Assembly: GCA_021788565.1 (NCBI GenBank)
Contig: JAJYKO010000308.1
Location: 1 to 6,756, forward strand
Direction: 5' to 3'
Source of the DNA: Chloroflexota bacterium
Lineage (GTDB): Bacteria > Chloroflexota > UBA6077
Length of the DNA: 6,756 nucleotides
In this document: one piece after another, positions 1-6,347 of the stretch
Layout: the number at the start of each line of letters is the position of its first letter
How positions within the stretch are numbered: the stretch's first letter is position 1
The notes under the pieces: generated by a model
Told to the model about the DNA's origin: nothing
What the model saw: only the letters and a program-made list of their open reading frames with translations
Databases searched by the model: none
Translations under genes and position numbers: made by a program

Positions 1-799
1 CGTCTCGTGCCAGCACGCTCACCCTGCCTTGCTTGTGCTCGGGGATGAGGCCATACTTGGGAGACTTCTGTCCCTCTCGCCACCAAAGCTCGGAGACGTA
101 GATCCTGTTCTCCCTGTCCATCGCGAGTCCCGTAGGCCGCTGGACATGGGTCCATTCCCGAAGGAACTCGCCGTCGGGGCTGAAGAACTGGATCCTATCG
201 TTCTCACGATCGGCTACCATCACCGTCCCATCGGGCTGCACCCAGATGTCGTGCGGCAGCATGAACTCCCCTGGGCCGATTCCGGGCTCTCCCCAGGACT
301 GGATCAACTTGCCGTCTGCGGTAAAGCGGTGGACACGCGCGTTGCCGTAGCCGTCGCAGACGTAGATCTCGCCATTGGGGGCGAGGGAGACGCCTGTCGG
401 CCGGTTGAAGGGAGGGCCCCCGTGGGTGATGCTGGACAGCCCCTTTTCCTTGACGTAACCGGTGTCGGAGGCAACTCCTGGAGTCCCAAGGGTCATCAGC
501 AGCTCCCCATCGGGGCTGAACTTTCGGATGGTGTGGTTGCCGTCGTCCGCGGTGTAGACCGAGCCGTCCGGAGCGAACTTGATGCAGTGAGTCCTGGGAG
601 TAAAGATCCCCTCACCCCAGGATGTCACGAAGGTGCCGTCGGGCTCATAAACGATGACCCGGGCGTCCATGCGGGTAATGACGTAGACGCGGTCGTTGGC
701 GTCGATGCCCGCGCCTACGCAGTCCAGGTGTTTGAACCCCTCGGGAAGTCTCTCCCACCCCTCTACCAGTTCGTACTTGAGTTCGCCAGGATGTGCCAC
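1..799 (-). CDS. PAL-like NHL-repeat beta-propeller protein, C-terminus cut by window edge
   Basis: The minus strand is open from a GTG at 799 to the left edge: 266 codons without a stop. NHL-type blades recur at about residues 26-62, 67-106, 133-170, 179-215 and 219-266, each with a 'PDG/NG-x-(I/V)-Y/M-V' strand followed by 'R(V/I)..F..DG'. Two stretches closely resemble the lyase domain of peptidylglycine amidating enzyme (PAL): YVCDGYGNARVHRF at 145-158, and PHD at 182-184 followed by VADREN at 195-200. From the animal PAL family, I infer that Tyr151 and Arg198 match catalytic positions and that His71 and His183 match zinc ligands; a third ligand would lie beyond the window. Bacterial members are often annotated as amidating-lyase-like, but bacteria generally lack the partner monooxygenase, so the substrate is unknown. 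No signal peptide is visible at this start, so it is either cytosolic or exported by other means. It lies 130 bp downstream of the hydroxyacid dehydrogenase on the same strand. Family assignment is firm; function is not. Confidence 0.88.
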   Translation of the reverse strand, partial: MAHPGELKYELVEGWERLPEGFKHLDCVGAGIDANDRVYVITRMDARVIVYEPDGTFVTSWGEGIFTPRTHCIKFAPDGSVYTADDGNHTIRKFSPDGELLMTLGTPGVASDTGYVKEKGLSSITHGGPPFNRPTGVSLAPNGEIYVCDGYGNARVHRFTADGKLIQSWGEPGIGPGEFMLPHDIWVQPDGTVMVADRENDRIQFFSPDGEFLREWTHVQRPTGLAMDRENRIYVSELWWREGQKSPKYGLIPEHKQGRVSVLARD

Positions 800-806
800 T
801 TTCTCT

Positions 807-811
807 CCTCC
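807..811 (-). promoter_or_regulatory. Ribosome binding site fixing the GTG start of the NHL gene
   Basis: The minus strand reads GGAGGAGAGAAAGTG. A GGAGG core lies 7 nt before GTG at 799, so the GTG is the best-supported start. Confidence 0.75.
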
Positions 812-845
812 GCTCCGCACTGGGGCTGTTTTGGGTCGGTGCCAC

Positions 846-873
846 AATTTACCACAAACGCACGAAGGCACAA
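846..873 (-). promoter_or_regulatory. Weak candidate promoter for the NHL gene
   Basis: On the minus strand, TTGTGC (868-873) and TAAATT (846-851) are separated by 16 bp, and a TG one base before the -10 gives an extended -10 context. Matches to the sigma-70 consensus are 3/6 and 4/6, so this is only suggestive. It sits in the 130-bp gap (800-929) between the dehydrogenase stop and the NHL start. No convincing terminator is visible there, so readthrough from upstream is equally possible. Confidence 0.3.
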
Positions 874-929
874 TGGGCGCACACTGGCTCTCTTCCCCAC
901 CGCGGTCGGTTGGCCCGCTGTCTTCGCGG

Positions 930-1907
930 TTAGGAAAATCCAAGTACCTCCGGATTCACCATATGCGCTGGCTTCTCACCCTTCAGCACACGCAAGAGGT
1001 CCTCGGCCGCTGTTTGCCCCGAACGGGCGCGGGCATCCGACGTAACGCCGCCACAGTGAGCGGACAAGTACAGGTTGTCCAGTGTTCTGAGCGGGCTAGT
1101 CTCCTCAAGAGGTTCGGTCTCGAAAACGTCGAGGGCCGCTCCGGCAACACGCTTCGCCTTCAGCGCCTCGTACAATGCCTCCTGGTCTATGACCCCGCCT
1201 CGCGAGGTGTTGATCACGTAGGCCGTCGGCTTCATCATGGCCAGCCGTTCGGCATTGATTAGGTGGCGGGTGGAAGAGTTCAGGAACGTGTGGAGGCTCA
1301 CGTAGTCGCTCTCCCTAAGCAACTCGTCCATAGACACGTAGGTCACTCCATTCTCCGTCGCGAACGCTTCGTCTCGCCGTGGGTCGCAGGCGATGATCCT
1401 CATTCCGAAGGCGCGAGCGCGCTGCACGACCGCCTTGCCTATGTTGCCGAGCCCTACTATACCCAGGGTGCTATCCCACAGCTCCCGCCCCTCGATCCTC
1501 GCCCACCGCCCGGATCGCACCTCGGTCTCGTTCTGGACGATCTTCCGAGCGCACTGGAGAATCAGCGCCATCGTCCAGTCCGCCACCGAGCGCATGTTCA
1601 CGTGGGGCGTCGAGCAAACCACGATGCCCCGAGCGGTGGCTGCCTCGACGTCGATAGCATCGTAGCCGACGCCCGTCCTCGAAATGACCTTCAATCTATC
1701 AACCGACTCGAGCACTCGGGGTGTGAATTTGTCGCCAGCCACGATCGCTCCGTCGATCCCCTGGAGCAGGTCGATCAGCTGGTCCTCCGTCCGCTTGCCC
1801 GTCCAGTGACTGTGGATAGTCTCGAAACCCGCTTCCCTTATTAGGCGATCTACATTGTCGCCCGGAAACAGGAAGACTGTTGTTATCAGCACGCGCCCTT
1901 GCGTCAT
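930..1907 (-). CDS. D-2-hydroxyacid dehydrogenase, NAD-dependent (phosphoglycerate dehydrogenase-like)
   Basis: This 325-residue protein belongs to the D-isomer-specific 2-hydroxyacid dehydrogenase family, which reversibly oxidises a D-2-hydroxy acid to a 2-oxo acid with NAD(P)H. The Rossmann motif GLGNIG is at 152-157. Asp175 at the end of the next strand (ACDP) is the acidic residue that usually favours NAD over NADP. The catalytic triad is present: Arg236 (NTSRGG), Glu265 (FETEP) and His284 (SAHCGG). The usual TPHxGG around the catalytic His is replaced by SAHCGG. There is no C-terminal ACT or ASB regulatory domain, so it is the short type, not a full SerA. I chose ATG at 1907 because GAAGGAG lies 8 nt upstream. 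A TTG at 1943 would add 12 residues but has only pyrimidine-rich sequence before it, and the ATG at 1913 sits just 2 nt from the Shine-Dalgarno. The gene follows tctC after a 254-bp gap containing a hairpin, so it may be a separate transcript. The substrate cannot be read from the sequence; a hydroxypyruvate/glyoxylate or other 2-oxo acid reductase role is possible. Confidence 0.93.
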   Translation of the reverse strand: MTQGRVLITTVFLFPGDNVDRLIREAGFETIHSHWTGKRTEDQLIDLLQGIDGAIVAGDKFTPRVLESVDRLKVISRTGVGYDAIDVEAATARGIVVCSTPHVNMRSVADWTMALILQCARKIVQNETEVRSGRWARIEGRELWDSTLGIVGLGNIGKAVVQRARAFGMRIIACDPRRDEAFATENGVTYVSMDELLRESDYVSLHTFLNSSTRHLINAERLAMMKPTAYVINTSRGGVIDQEALYEALKAKRVAGAALDVFETEPLEETSPLRTLDNLYLSAHCGGVTSDARARSGQTAAEDLLRVLKGEKPAHMVNPEVLGFS

Positions 1908-1915
1908 TAACATGG

Positions 1916-1922
1916 CTCCTTC
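1916..1922 (-). promoter_or_regulatory. Ribosome binding site deciding the dehydrogenase start
   Basis: GAAGGAG on the minus strand lies 8 nt before ATG 1907 and only 2 nt before the alternative ATG 1913. This favours the 325-residue product. Confidence 0.75.
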
Positions 1923-1931
1923 GACGCTTCG

Positions 1932-1943
1932 TTGTCGCGACAA
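1932..1943. promoter_or_regulatory. 12-bp perfect palindrome upstream of the dehydrogenase gene
   Basis: TTGTCGCGACAA is self-complementary over all 12 bases and centred about 30 bp upstream of the dehydrogenase ATG, a position suited to an operator near the transcript start. It does not resemble the GTATCA half-sites upstream of iclR. A 12-bp perfect palindrome is expected roughly once or twice by chance in a window this size, so only its location makes it worth noting. Confidence 0.3.
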
Positions 1944-2119
1944 GGAGGGAGTAATTGGGCAAATCTGCTCCGCTCAATCTCCTCCAACGCGGCTCCACGA
2001 AGCTCATCCATCCGGATCTCGTGAGATCGAGCATCGGTCGCCGAAGAGGTCGATGGCGCTGCCGCCGGCCGCAGGCCAGGAATCCATTTCTAGCACCGAT
2101 TCCACTTCGATTGGGCCCA
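1944..2119. other. Non-coding 5' region between tctC terminator and dehydrogenase gene
   Basis: I find no credible gene here. Short open frames in this stretch are fragments overlapping neighbouring genes in other frames. It holds an inverted repeat GATCTC-GT-GAGATC (2015-2028) about 108 bp upstream of the dehydrogenase start, and a 10-bp palindrome TTGGGCCCAA (2111-2120) abutting the terminator hairpin. The dehydrogenase promoter is presumably in this region, but no good -35/-10 pair stands out. Confidence 0.5.
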
Positions 2120-2150
2120 AGAGGGGAGGCGATAGAATCGCCTCCCCTCT
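2120..2150 (-). terminator. Perfect 14-bp-stem hairpin after tctC
   Basis: A perfect inverted repeat has arms at 2120-2133 and 2137-2150 and a 3-nt loop. It starts 11 nt past the tctC stop codon. The stem is strongly GC-rich. On the minus strand it is followed by TTGGGCCC, which lacks a real U-tract, so it may be a weak terminator or a 3' stability element protecting the transport mRNA. It marks the likely end of the iclR/tctBAC transcription unit. Confidence 0.7.
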
Positions 2151-2161
2151 CCCGAGCCGCC

Positions 2162-3250
2162 CTACTGTTTGGTCAGGGGTATCAACTCCTTGAGCATCGT
2201 CTCGTAGCCGTCCCAGTACTTGCTGTAGTCCTGCGGGTTCTTGTAGCGCAGAGTCAGACCCTGGGCCAGCATCTTCTGCTTGAGGCCCGGGTCCTCGCAC
2301 GCCTTGCCCATGGCGTTTGCAAGGGTGTCCACAACCTGCTTCGGCGCGCCCGCGGGAAGCGAGTAGCCGCGGGAAGAGCCGAACACCAGCTGGTAACCCT
2401 GGGAAGTGAAGGTCGGGACACCCGGCAGGAATGGGTTCTCCGCCTCGTCCATGACGCCGAGAACGCGGGCATCACCGTTTTTCAGGAGTCGCGCCCCATC
2501 GCCGACGTTGCCCACAAACACGTCCACGCTCCCTCCCAGGAAGGCAGCTTCTGCCTTCGCGCTGCCGTCAGGGAAGTGAACGAGAGCCAATTGAATGCCC
2601 GCCAGCCTCTGGAATTGCGCCATCGCGAAGTGCTCGTCCGACTGCAGACCCGTCGTCGACACCTTGATCTTCTTGGGGTTCGCCTTGGCTGCGTCGACCA
2701 GGTCCTTGAGGCTCTTGTACGGGCTGTCGGACTTCACCGCGACCATACCGGGATCGATCACCTGCAACCCGATCTGGTCGAAGCTCTTCCGTGTGTAGGT
2801 CGCCTTGCGGCTCGGATCCAGGTAGGTGATAACCGCCGACGGGAAGTTGGTGGTACCGACCGTGTACCCGTCCGGCTTGGCCTGGCTCAGTTCGGTGTAA
2901 CCGAGCTGGCCGCCCGCGCCGGGCTTGTTTACGACCGTGATGGTGGTGCCAAGGATCTTCTCCATGGGGGCGGCCAGCAGGCGCGCTCCGATGTCACTGG
3001 ACCCGCCGGCGGCCCAGTTCACCAGCATGGTGATGGTCTTGCCCTTCTCGGGGTAGACCAGTGCGGGAGCAGCTGGCGCAGCTGTTGGCTGGGCTGCCGG
3101 CGCGGCGGTGGGCTGGGCTGCCGGAGCCGCCGCCTTGGCAGGCTCCGGAGCCTTGGTTGGCGCTGCCGGTGCGGCAGACTGCGAGCAGCCGGCGATCAGC
3201 GCGCTCGCCATGGCAAAAACCACCAAGAGTGAACCAAGTGAACGCCTCAT
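2162..3250 (-). CDS. tctC: Tripartite tricarboxylate transporter substrate-binding lipoprotein (TctC/Bug family)
   Basis: This 362-residue extracytoplasmic receptor captures a carboxylate and delivers it to the TctAB membrane complex. The N-terminus is a lipoprotein signal: MRR, a hydrophobic core at 5-20, and lipobox IAGC with Cys22 as the lipidated residue. Residues 23-63 form an Ala/Pro/Thr-rich linker containing two tandem AAQPTAAP units. The mature Bug fold follows from about residue 66: a WAAGGSSD segment at 79-86 matches the family's PGG-x-x-D ligand loop, and NKPGAGG at 108-114 matches its NRPGAGG signature. PGVPTF at 276-281 is also typical. ATG 3250 is preferred because it gives a proper signal peptide and has GGGGAG upstream. 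A GTG at 3280 would add ten polar residues and lies in a hairpin. The gene follows tctA after 132 bp and ends at a strong hairpin. Ligand identity cannot be read from sequence; candidates are citrate-like tricarboxylates, dicarboxylates or hydroxy acids. Confidence 0.93.
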   Translation of the reverse strand: MRRSLGSLLVVFAMASALIAGCSQSAAPAAPTKAPEPAKAAAPAAQPTAAPAAQPTAAPAAPALVYPEKGKTITMLVNWAAGGSSDIGARLLAAPMEKILGTTITVVNKPGAGGQLGYTELSQAKPDGYTVGTTNFPSAVITYLDPSRKATYTRKSFDQIGLQVIDPGMVAVKSDSPYKSLKDLVDAAKANPKKIKVSTTGLQSDEHFAMAQFQRLAGIQLALVHFPDGSAKAEAAFLGGSVDVFVGNVGDGARLLKNGDARVLGVMDEAENPFLPGVPTFTSQGYQLVFGSSRGYSLPAGAPKQVVDTLANAMGKACEDPGLKQKMLAQGLTLRYKNPQDYSKYWDGYETMLKELIPLTKQ

Positions 3251-3254
3251 CCTT

Positions 3255-3260
3255 CTCCCC
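3255..3260 (-). promoter_or_regulatory. Ribosome binding site for tctC
   Basis: GGGGAG on the minus strand ends 4 nt before ATG 3250. The spacing is a little short but supports the ATG over the upstream GTG at 3280. Confidence 0.55.
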
Positions 3261-3271
3261 TGTCCTTTCTC

Positions 3272-3288
3272 GGGCGCCACACGCGCCC
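3272..3288 (-). promoter_or_regulatory. GC hairpin in the tctA-tctC intergenic leader
   Basis: GGGCGC (3272-3277) and GCGCCC (3283-3288) pair around a 5-nt loop, and a further CTC/GAG pairing across a bulge would extend it (3269-3297). It sits 11 nt upstream of the tctC Shine-Dalgarno, in the 132-bp gap (3251-3382), the widest gap between the Tct genes. I infer it could be an RNA-processing or 5'-stabilising element allowing tctC to be made in excess of tctBA. No convincing separate promoter is visible in the gap. Confidence 0.4.
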
Positions 3289-3382
3289 GCTCCCGAGTTG
3301 GATACCGAACGATCTTACGAAGACTCTATATGGATCGAAGCGCCACCCCCGCCGGCCGAGGCGCGACGCCGCTCACCCGGAT

Positions 3383-4891
3383 CTATTGATCGGCCCCCAT
3401 CGCACGCGCTCGACTCCGCCCGACTGGCAAGAAGCGCAACAGGGGCGAGACGCACACTAGAAACGCGAGTGCGATCAAGACTGCCGAGATAGGCCTGGTC
3501 CAGAAGATGGAGAAGTCGCCCTGGGACATGTCCAGCGACTCACGAAGCGATGTCTCCATCATGGGGCCGAGAATCAGGGTCAGGACGGCGGGCGCCAGCG
3601 GAAAGTCCATCTTGCGAAGCCCATAGCCCATCAGCCCGAACAGCAGCATCGTCGATACGTCGAACACACTGCTATTTACACTGTAGGCACCGATGACCAT
3701 GAAGGCCAGGATGAAGGCGAAGAGTATGGAGTATGGGATCCTGAGCACTTTGACCCAGATCCCGACGAGGGGAAGGTTCAGGATGAGCAGCATCACGTTT
3801 CCGACGTAGAGGCTGGCGATCACCCCCCACGCCAGTTGGGGATGCTCTGTGAACATGTGGGGGCCCGGAATCACCCCGTTAATGATGAAGGCGCCCATCA
3901 GCAGAGCTACCGTTGGAGAACCCGGAATACCGACCGCAAAAAGAGGGACCAGCGCGCCAATGGCATGCGCGTTGTTGGCGGTCTCGGGGCCTGCTACCCC
4001 CTCTATAAGCCCTGTTCCGAACTTCTCCGGGTACTTCGACGTCTTCTTTTCGGCGATGTAGGAGATGAAAGAGGAGGCCGAGTTGGTCATTCCAGGGATT
4101 AGCCCCAGGAGGAAGCCGATGGTCGTGCCGCGCGTCACCGGCCAGAAGGAATCCCTGAGATCCTTCATGGTCGGGATAAGCGTGTTCATCTTCTCCTCGG
4201 TTATCGGCTTCATCCGAACCTCAGCGTTAGTGAGAATTTCTCCCAGGCCGAACAACCCCATGATCACCGGCACGAAGTCCAGGCCATCCATCAACTCCAT
4301 CCGGTCGAAGGTAAAGCGCGGAAGGCCCCTCACCGGATCTATGCCGATCATGGCCAGCATCAACCCAACTATCCCGATCATCAGCGCCTTGGCCATCGAC
4401 TTGCCCGCCAGTCCCATCATTAGAGAGATGCCCACCAACATCAGCCCGAAGAACTCCGGAGGGCCGAAAGTCAGGGCGAGGCGGGTCAATGGCGGCGCGG
4501 CAACAACCAGGCCGATGGTGGCGATGGTACCTCCCACAAATGAGCCGATAGCAGCGATGCTGAGGGCCACCCCAGCCCGTCCCTGTTTTGCCATCGGGTA
4601 CCCGTCGACGCAGGTGATGGCGGAGGATGCCTCACCTGGGACGTTCAGCAGCACGCTCGTGATGGTGCCGCCGTACTGGGAGCCGTAGAAGATGGCTGCC
4701 AGCATGATGATGGCGCCCGTGGCGTCCAGCTGGAAGGTGATCGGGATCAGGATGGCGATCCCGGCGGTGGGGCCGACCCCGGGCAGTACGCCAACCAGCG
4801 TACCCATCACCGAACCAAGAAACGCGAACATCAGATTCTGGGGAGTCAGGGCCACGGAAAAACCCATCAGCAGATTCCCGAAGATGTCCAT
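3383..4891 (-). CDS. tctA: Tripartite tricarboxylate transporter large membrane subunit (TctA)
   Basis: This 502-residue polytopic membrane protein has the family's usual length (about 500). It forms the transport channel with TctB and imports carboxylates bound by TctC, driven by an ion gradient rather than ATP. Signature stretches are GVLPGVGPTAGI at 34-45, YGSQYGGTITSVLLNVPGE at 69-87 followed by VDGYP at 95-99, and in the second half LIPGMTNSASSF at 264-275, GVAGPETANNA at 298-308 and GIPGSPTVALL at 321-331. The repeated PG loops reflect the internal duplication known for the family. Hydrophobic segments run throughout, and the C-terminus is a short basic tail. GGGAGG (4897-4902) lies 5 nt before ATG 4891 and overlaps the tctB stop codon, so the two are very likely translationally coupled. 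tctC follows after 132 bp. No internal defect is visible. Confidence 0.96.
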   Translation of the reverse strand: MDIFGNLLMGFSVALTPQNLMFAFLGSVMGTLVGVLPGVGPTAGIAILIPITFQLDATGAIIMLAAIFYGSQYGGTITSVLLNVPGEASSAITCVDGYPMAKQGRAGVALSIAAIGSFVGGTIATIGLVVAAPPLTRLALTFGPPEFFGLMLVGISLMMGLAGKSMAKALMIGIVGLMLAMIGIDPVRGLPRFTFDRMELMDGLDFVPVIMGLFGLGEILTNAEVRMKPITEEKMNTLIPTMKDLRDSFWPVTRGTTIGFLLGLIPGMTNSASSFISYIAEKKTSKYPEKFGTGLIEGVAGPETANNAHAIGALVPLFAVGIPGSPTVALLMGAFIINGVIPGPHMFTEHPQLAWGVIASLYVGNVMLLILNLPLVGIWVKVLRIPYSILFAFILAFMVIGAYSVNSSVFDVSTMLLFGLMGYGLRKMDFPLAPAVLTLILGPMMETSLRESLDMSQGDFSIFWTRPISAVLIALAFLVCVSPLLRFLPVGRSRARAMGADQ

Positions 4892-4901
4892 GTGGTCCTC
4901 C

Positions 4902-5378
4902 CTACAGCCCTAGATTCCGCAGAAGAGCGATGGATGCCGCGGGTAGTTGCACCTGCAGGTACTCTGTGAATACGTAGTAGGTGCCGAAGCTGCCCAACAG
5001 GGAGAGAACGACGGTCAGGGGCAGCGCCTGGCGCCCAAGCGCGATGAGAAGAAACAGCAGAAACGCGAACATCGTCACCGAAAAACCCAACGTGTCCAGG
5101 AGGAAGGACAGCACGATCAAAGCGCCGACTATCGACGCAACTCGCATCGTCCCGAACCTGTCGGGGATGAAGCCCTCCGGCAGAGGCTCGTCCGGCTCCC
5201 GAGTGGACTTGATGAGCCACCCGATGGCCATCGCCGAGAGCGCAAGGCCGAGCCAGAAGGGAAAGAAGCCCGGACCGGGGCCGAGGGGCGTCCAGTACTC
5301 CAGATTTAGGGCCTCCACCATTACGTAGAGGCCCACGGCCAGAAAGACCCCTCCTGTCACCTGATTCGCGCGTCGCAT
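4902..5378 (-). CDS. tctB: Tripartite tricarboxylate transporter small membrane subunit (TctB)
   Basis: This 158-residue protein is the small membrane partner of TctA. It has an N-terminal helix at about 8-24, the LGPGPGFFP motif at 32-40 typical of TctB (the loop before the second helix), a second helix at about 41-57, a polar Pro/Glu-rich loop at 58-78, and three closely packed hydrophobic stretches at about 80-97, 99-114 and 119-137. Length fits the family (about 150). The start is ATG 5378, with GGAGG 8 nt upstream. The stop codon is 10 nt before the tctA start. TctB sequences are weakly conserved, but the GPGPGFFP motif together with the adjacent tctA makes the call secure. The gene lies 181 bp downstream of iclR on the same strand with no obvious terminator between them, so co-transcription is possible. 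Confidence 0.93.
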   Translation of the reverse strand: MRRANQVTGGVFLAVGLYVMVEALNLEYWTPLGPGPGFFPFWLGLALSAMAIGWLIKSTREPDEPLPEGFIPDRFGTMRVASIVGALIVLSFLLDTLGFSVTMFAFLLFLLIALGRQALPLTVVLSLLGSFGTYYVFTEYLQVQLPAASIALLRNLGL

Positions 5379-5559
5379 GTCGATATCCTCCAGTGACGTT
5401 GTGGGTAGCTCGCGGAGCTCTGCCGCACTCGACGTCTGGAACGCCGGCCAATTACTTCATTGCCACTCCGCGCGGATTCATCGTTCAAGTGAAGACCCGA
5501 AGACTGCGTCCGGCTGGCGCTTGATTCTCCGCAATGGCCGCTGGTGATGGCGAAGACTG
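5379..5559. other. Intergenic spacer between iclR and tctB
   Basis: No credible gene lies in these 181 bases. An inverted repeat AGCTC-GCG-GAGCT (5407-5419) lies 28 bp upstream of the tctB ATG and could be an operator or leader hairpin. No clear sigma-70 promoter or terminator is visible. The GTATCA half-sites upstream of iclR do not recur here, so direct IclR control of tctB through the same sites is not supported by the sequence. Confidence 0.45.
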
Positions 5560-6327
5560 TTAGGCGCGCCTGTATATTGCCGAGATCGCCTGGGCAGCGC
5601 GCCTAACTTCGACTGACAGCTGTGGTATCCGCTCCAGTGCCACGCTGTCGGTCGGACCGACGATGGCCAGGGCCGCCATGGTGGTGCCATCTGCACGGGT
5701 GATCGGCGCGGCCACGGACGCCGCTCCGATCGTTCGTTCGTTGATGGATACAGCGAAGCCCTGCTCGCGGATCTTCTCGAGCTCCGCCAGGAACGCCTCA
5801 CTGGGCCATACCTCTCCAGTTGCCCGACGGATCTCGCCGACCTGGGCAAGCATTTCGCGCAGCTCTTCTTGCGGCAGCGAGGCGGCCAGTACCTTCCCTG
5901 CCCCCAAATGGAGGGGTAGGCGGCACCCGACCGGCATCTGATAGCGCAAGGGATGCTTCCCCTCGACGCGCTGGACTACTACCCGACTGAAACCGAGTTG
6001 CACGAAGATGGAGACGGTCTCCTCGGTCGCGACGGCCAGTTCCTGTACCACGGGCAGGGCGGCCCTGGTGAGGTCGTTCTCCAAGAAGAAGGCATGAGCA
6101 AGTGGGACCGCGGCGAGGCCAACACGGTAGCCGCCACTCCCCCTGTCCACCAGGCCCCTGCGCTCGAGCACCGAAAGCAGGCGCTGCGTGGTGGCCTTGT
6201 GTAGATCCGTTGCCCTGGCCAGGTCTACGAGGCGCAGAGGCTGTCCGGCCTGTTCGAGCATCATCAAGAGATCGAGGCTGCGCTCGACGGAACGAACGGA
6301 GGGCTGGGTTGAAACCGCTTCGTCCAT
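5560..6327 (-). CDS. IclR-family transcriptional regulator
   Basis: This 255-residue protein has the IclR layout. An N-terminal winged helix-turn-helix spans about 11-71 (VRSVERSLDLLMML, then LVDLARATDLHKATTQRLLSVLERRGLV, then the YRVG wing). The C-terminal effector-binding domain spans about 80-252 and includes LPLHLGAGKVLAA at 137-149 (the family's LPLHxTAxGKAxLA signature, slightly altered) and a GAASVAAPI segment at 201-209. IclR proteins usually bind small carboxylates or aromatic acids and often control adjacent transport and catabolic genes, which fits the tct genes. ATG 6327 is preferred because AGGTGAT (6332-6338) lies 4 nt upstream. A GTG at 6336 in the same frame lies inside that Shine-Dalgarno region and has no ribosome binding site of its own. 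It is divergent from the broken Ldh_2 gene. The shared upstream region carries an iclR promoter overlapped by repeated half-sites, indicating autoregulation. Confidence 0.93.
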   Translation of the reverse strand: MDEAVSTQPSVRSVERSLDLLMMLEQAGQPLRLVDLARATDLHKATTQRLLSVLERRGLVDRGSGGYRVGLAAVPLAHAFFLENDLTRAALPVVQELAVATEETVSIFVQLGFSRVVVQRVEGKHPLRYQMPVGCRLPLHLGAGKVLAASLPQEELREMLAQVGEIRRATGEVWPSEAFLAELEKIREQGFAVSINERTIGAASVAAPITRADGTTMAALAIVGPTDSVALERIPQLSVEVRRAAQAISAIYRRA

Positions 6328-6328
6328 A

Positions 6329-6347
6329 AGTATCACCTGTTGATACT
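6329..6347. promoter_or_regulatory. Palindromic candidate IclR operator over the iclR start region
   Basis: AGTATCA (6329-6335) and TGATACT (6341-6347) form an inverted repeat with 7-bp arms and a 5-bp spacer. It covers the iclR ribosome binding site and lies just downstream of the predicted transcription start. Arms and spacing suit an IclR-type dimer. No footprint evidence is available; the assignment rests on symmetry and position. Confidence 0.6.

Noticed and set aside
899..930. ACCGCG/CGCGGT inverted repeat as a terminator after the dehydrogenase
   Set aside because: The 6-bp arms enclose a 20-nt loop and there is no following U-tract, so it is too weak to call.
29..1045. Long plus-strand open frame of 338 codons opposite the NHL and dehydrogenase genes
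   Set aside because: It is antisense to two genes with clear family motifs. Its translation shows no recognisable domain, and long antisense frames are common in GC-rich DNA.
1908..1943. N-terminal extension of the hydroxyacid dehydrogenase from TTG 1943
   Set aside because: TTG has no Shine-Dalgarno upstream and sits in a palindrome, whereas ATG 1907 has GAAGGAG at 8 nt and gives a normal family N-terminus.
3040..3180. Short tandem DNA repeat inside tctC as a mobile or satellite element
   Set aside because: It is explained by the Ala/Pro/Thr linker coding sequence with two AAQPTAAP units; no other sign of a mobile element.
1955..3232. Long plus-strand open frame of 425 codons opposite tctC
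   Set aside because: It mirrors tctC, has Arg/Leu/Gly-rich low-complexity translation, and has no plausible ribosome binding site. It is an antisense shadow.
4065..4688. Plus-strand frame of 207 codons inside tctA
   Set aside because: It lies entirely antisense to tctA with no recognisable domain.
4867..5451. Minus-strand frame of 194 codons overlapping tctB
   Set aside because: It overlaps tctB in another frame and lacks hydrophobic segments or any family motif, while tctB has a clean start, a Shine-Dalgarno and the GPGPGFFP motif.
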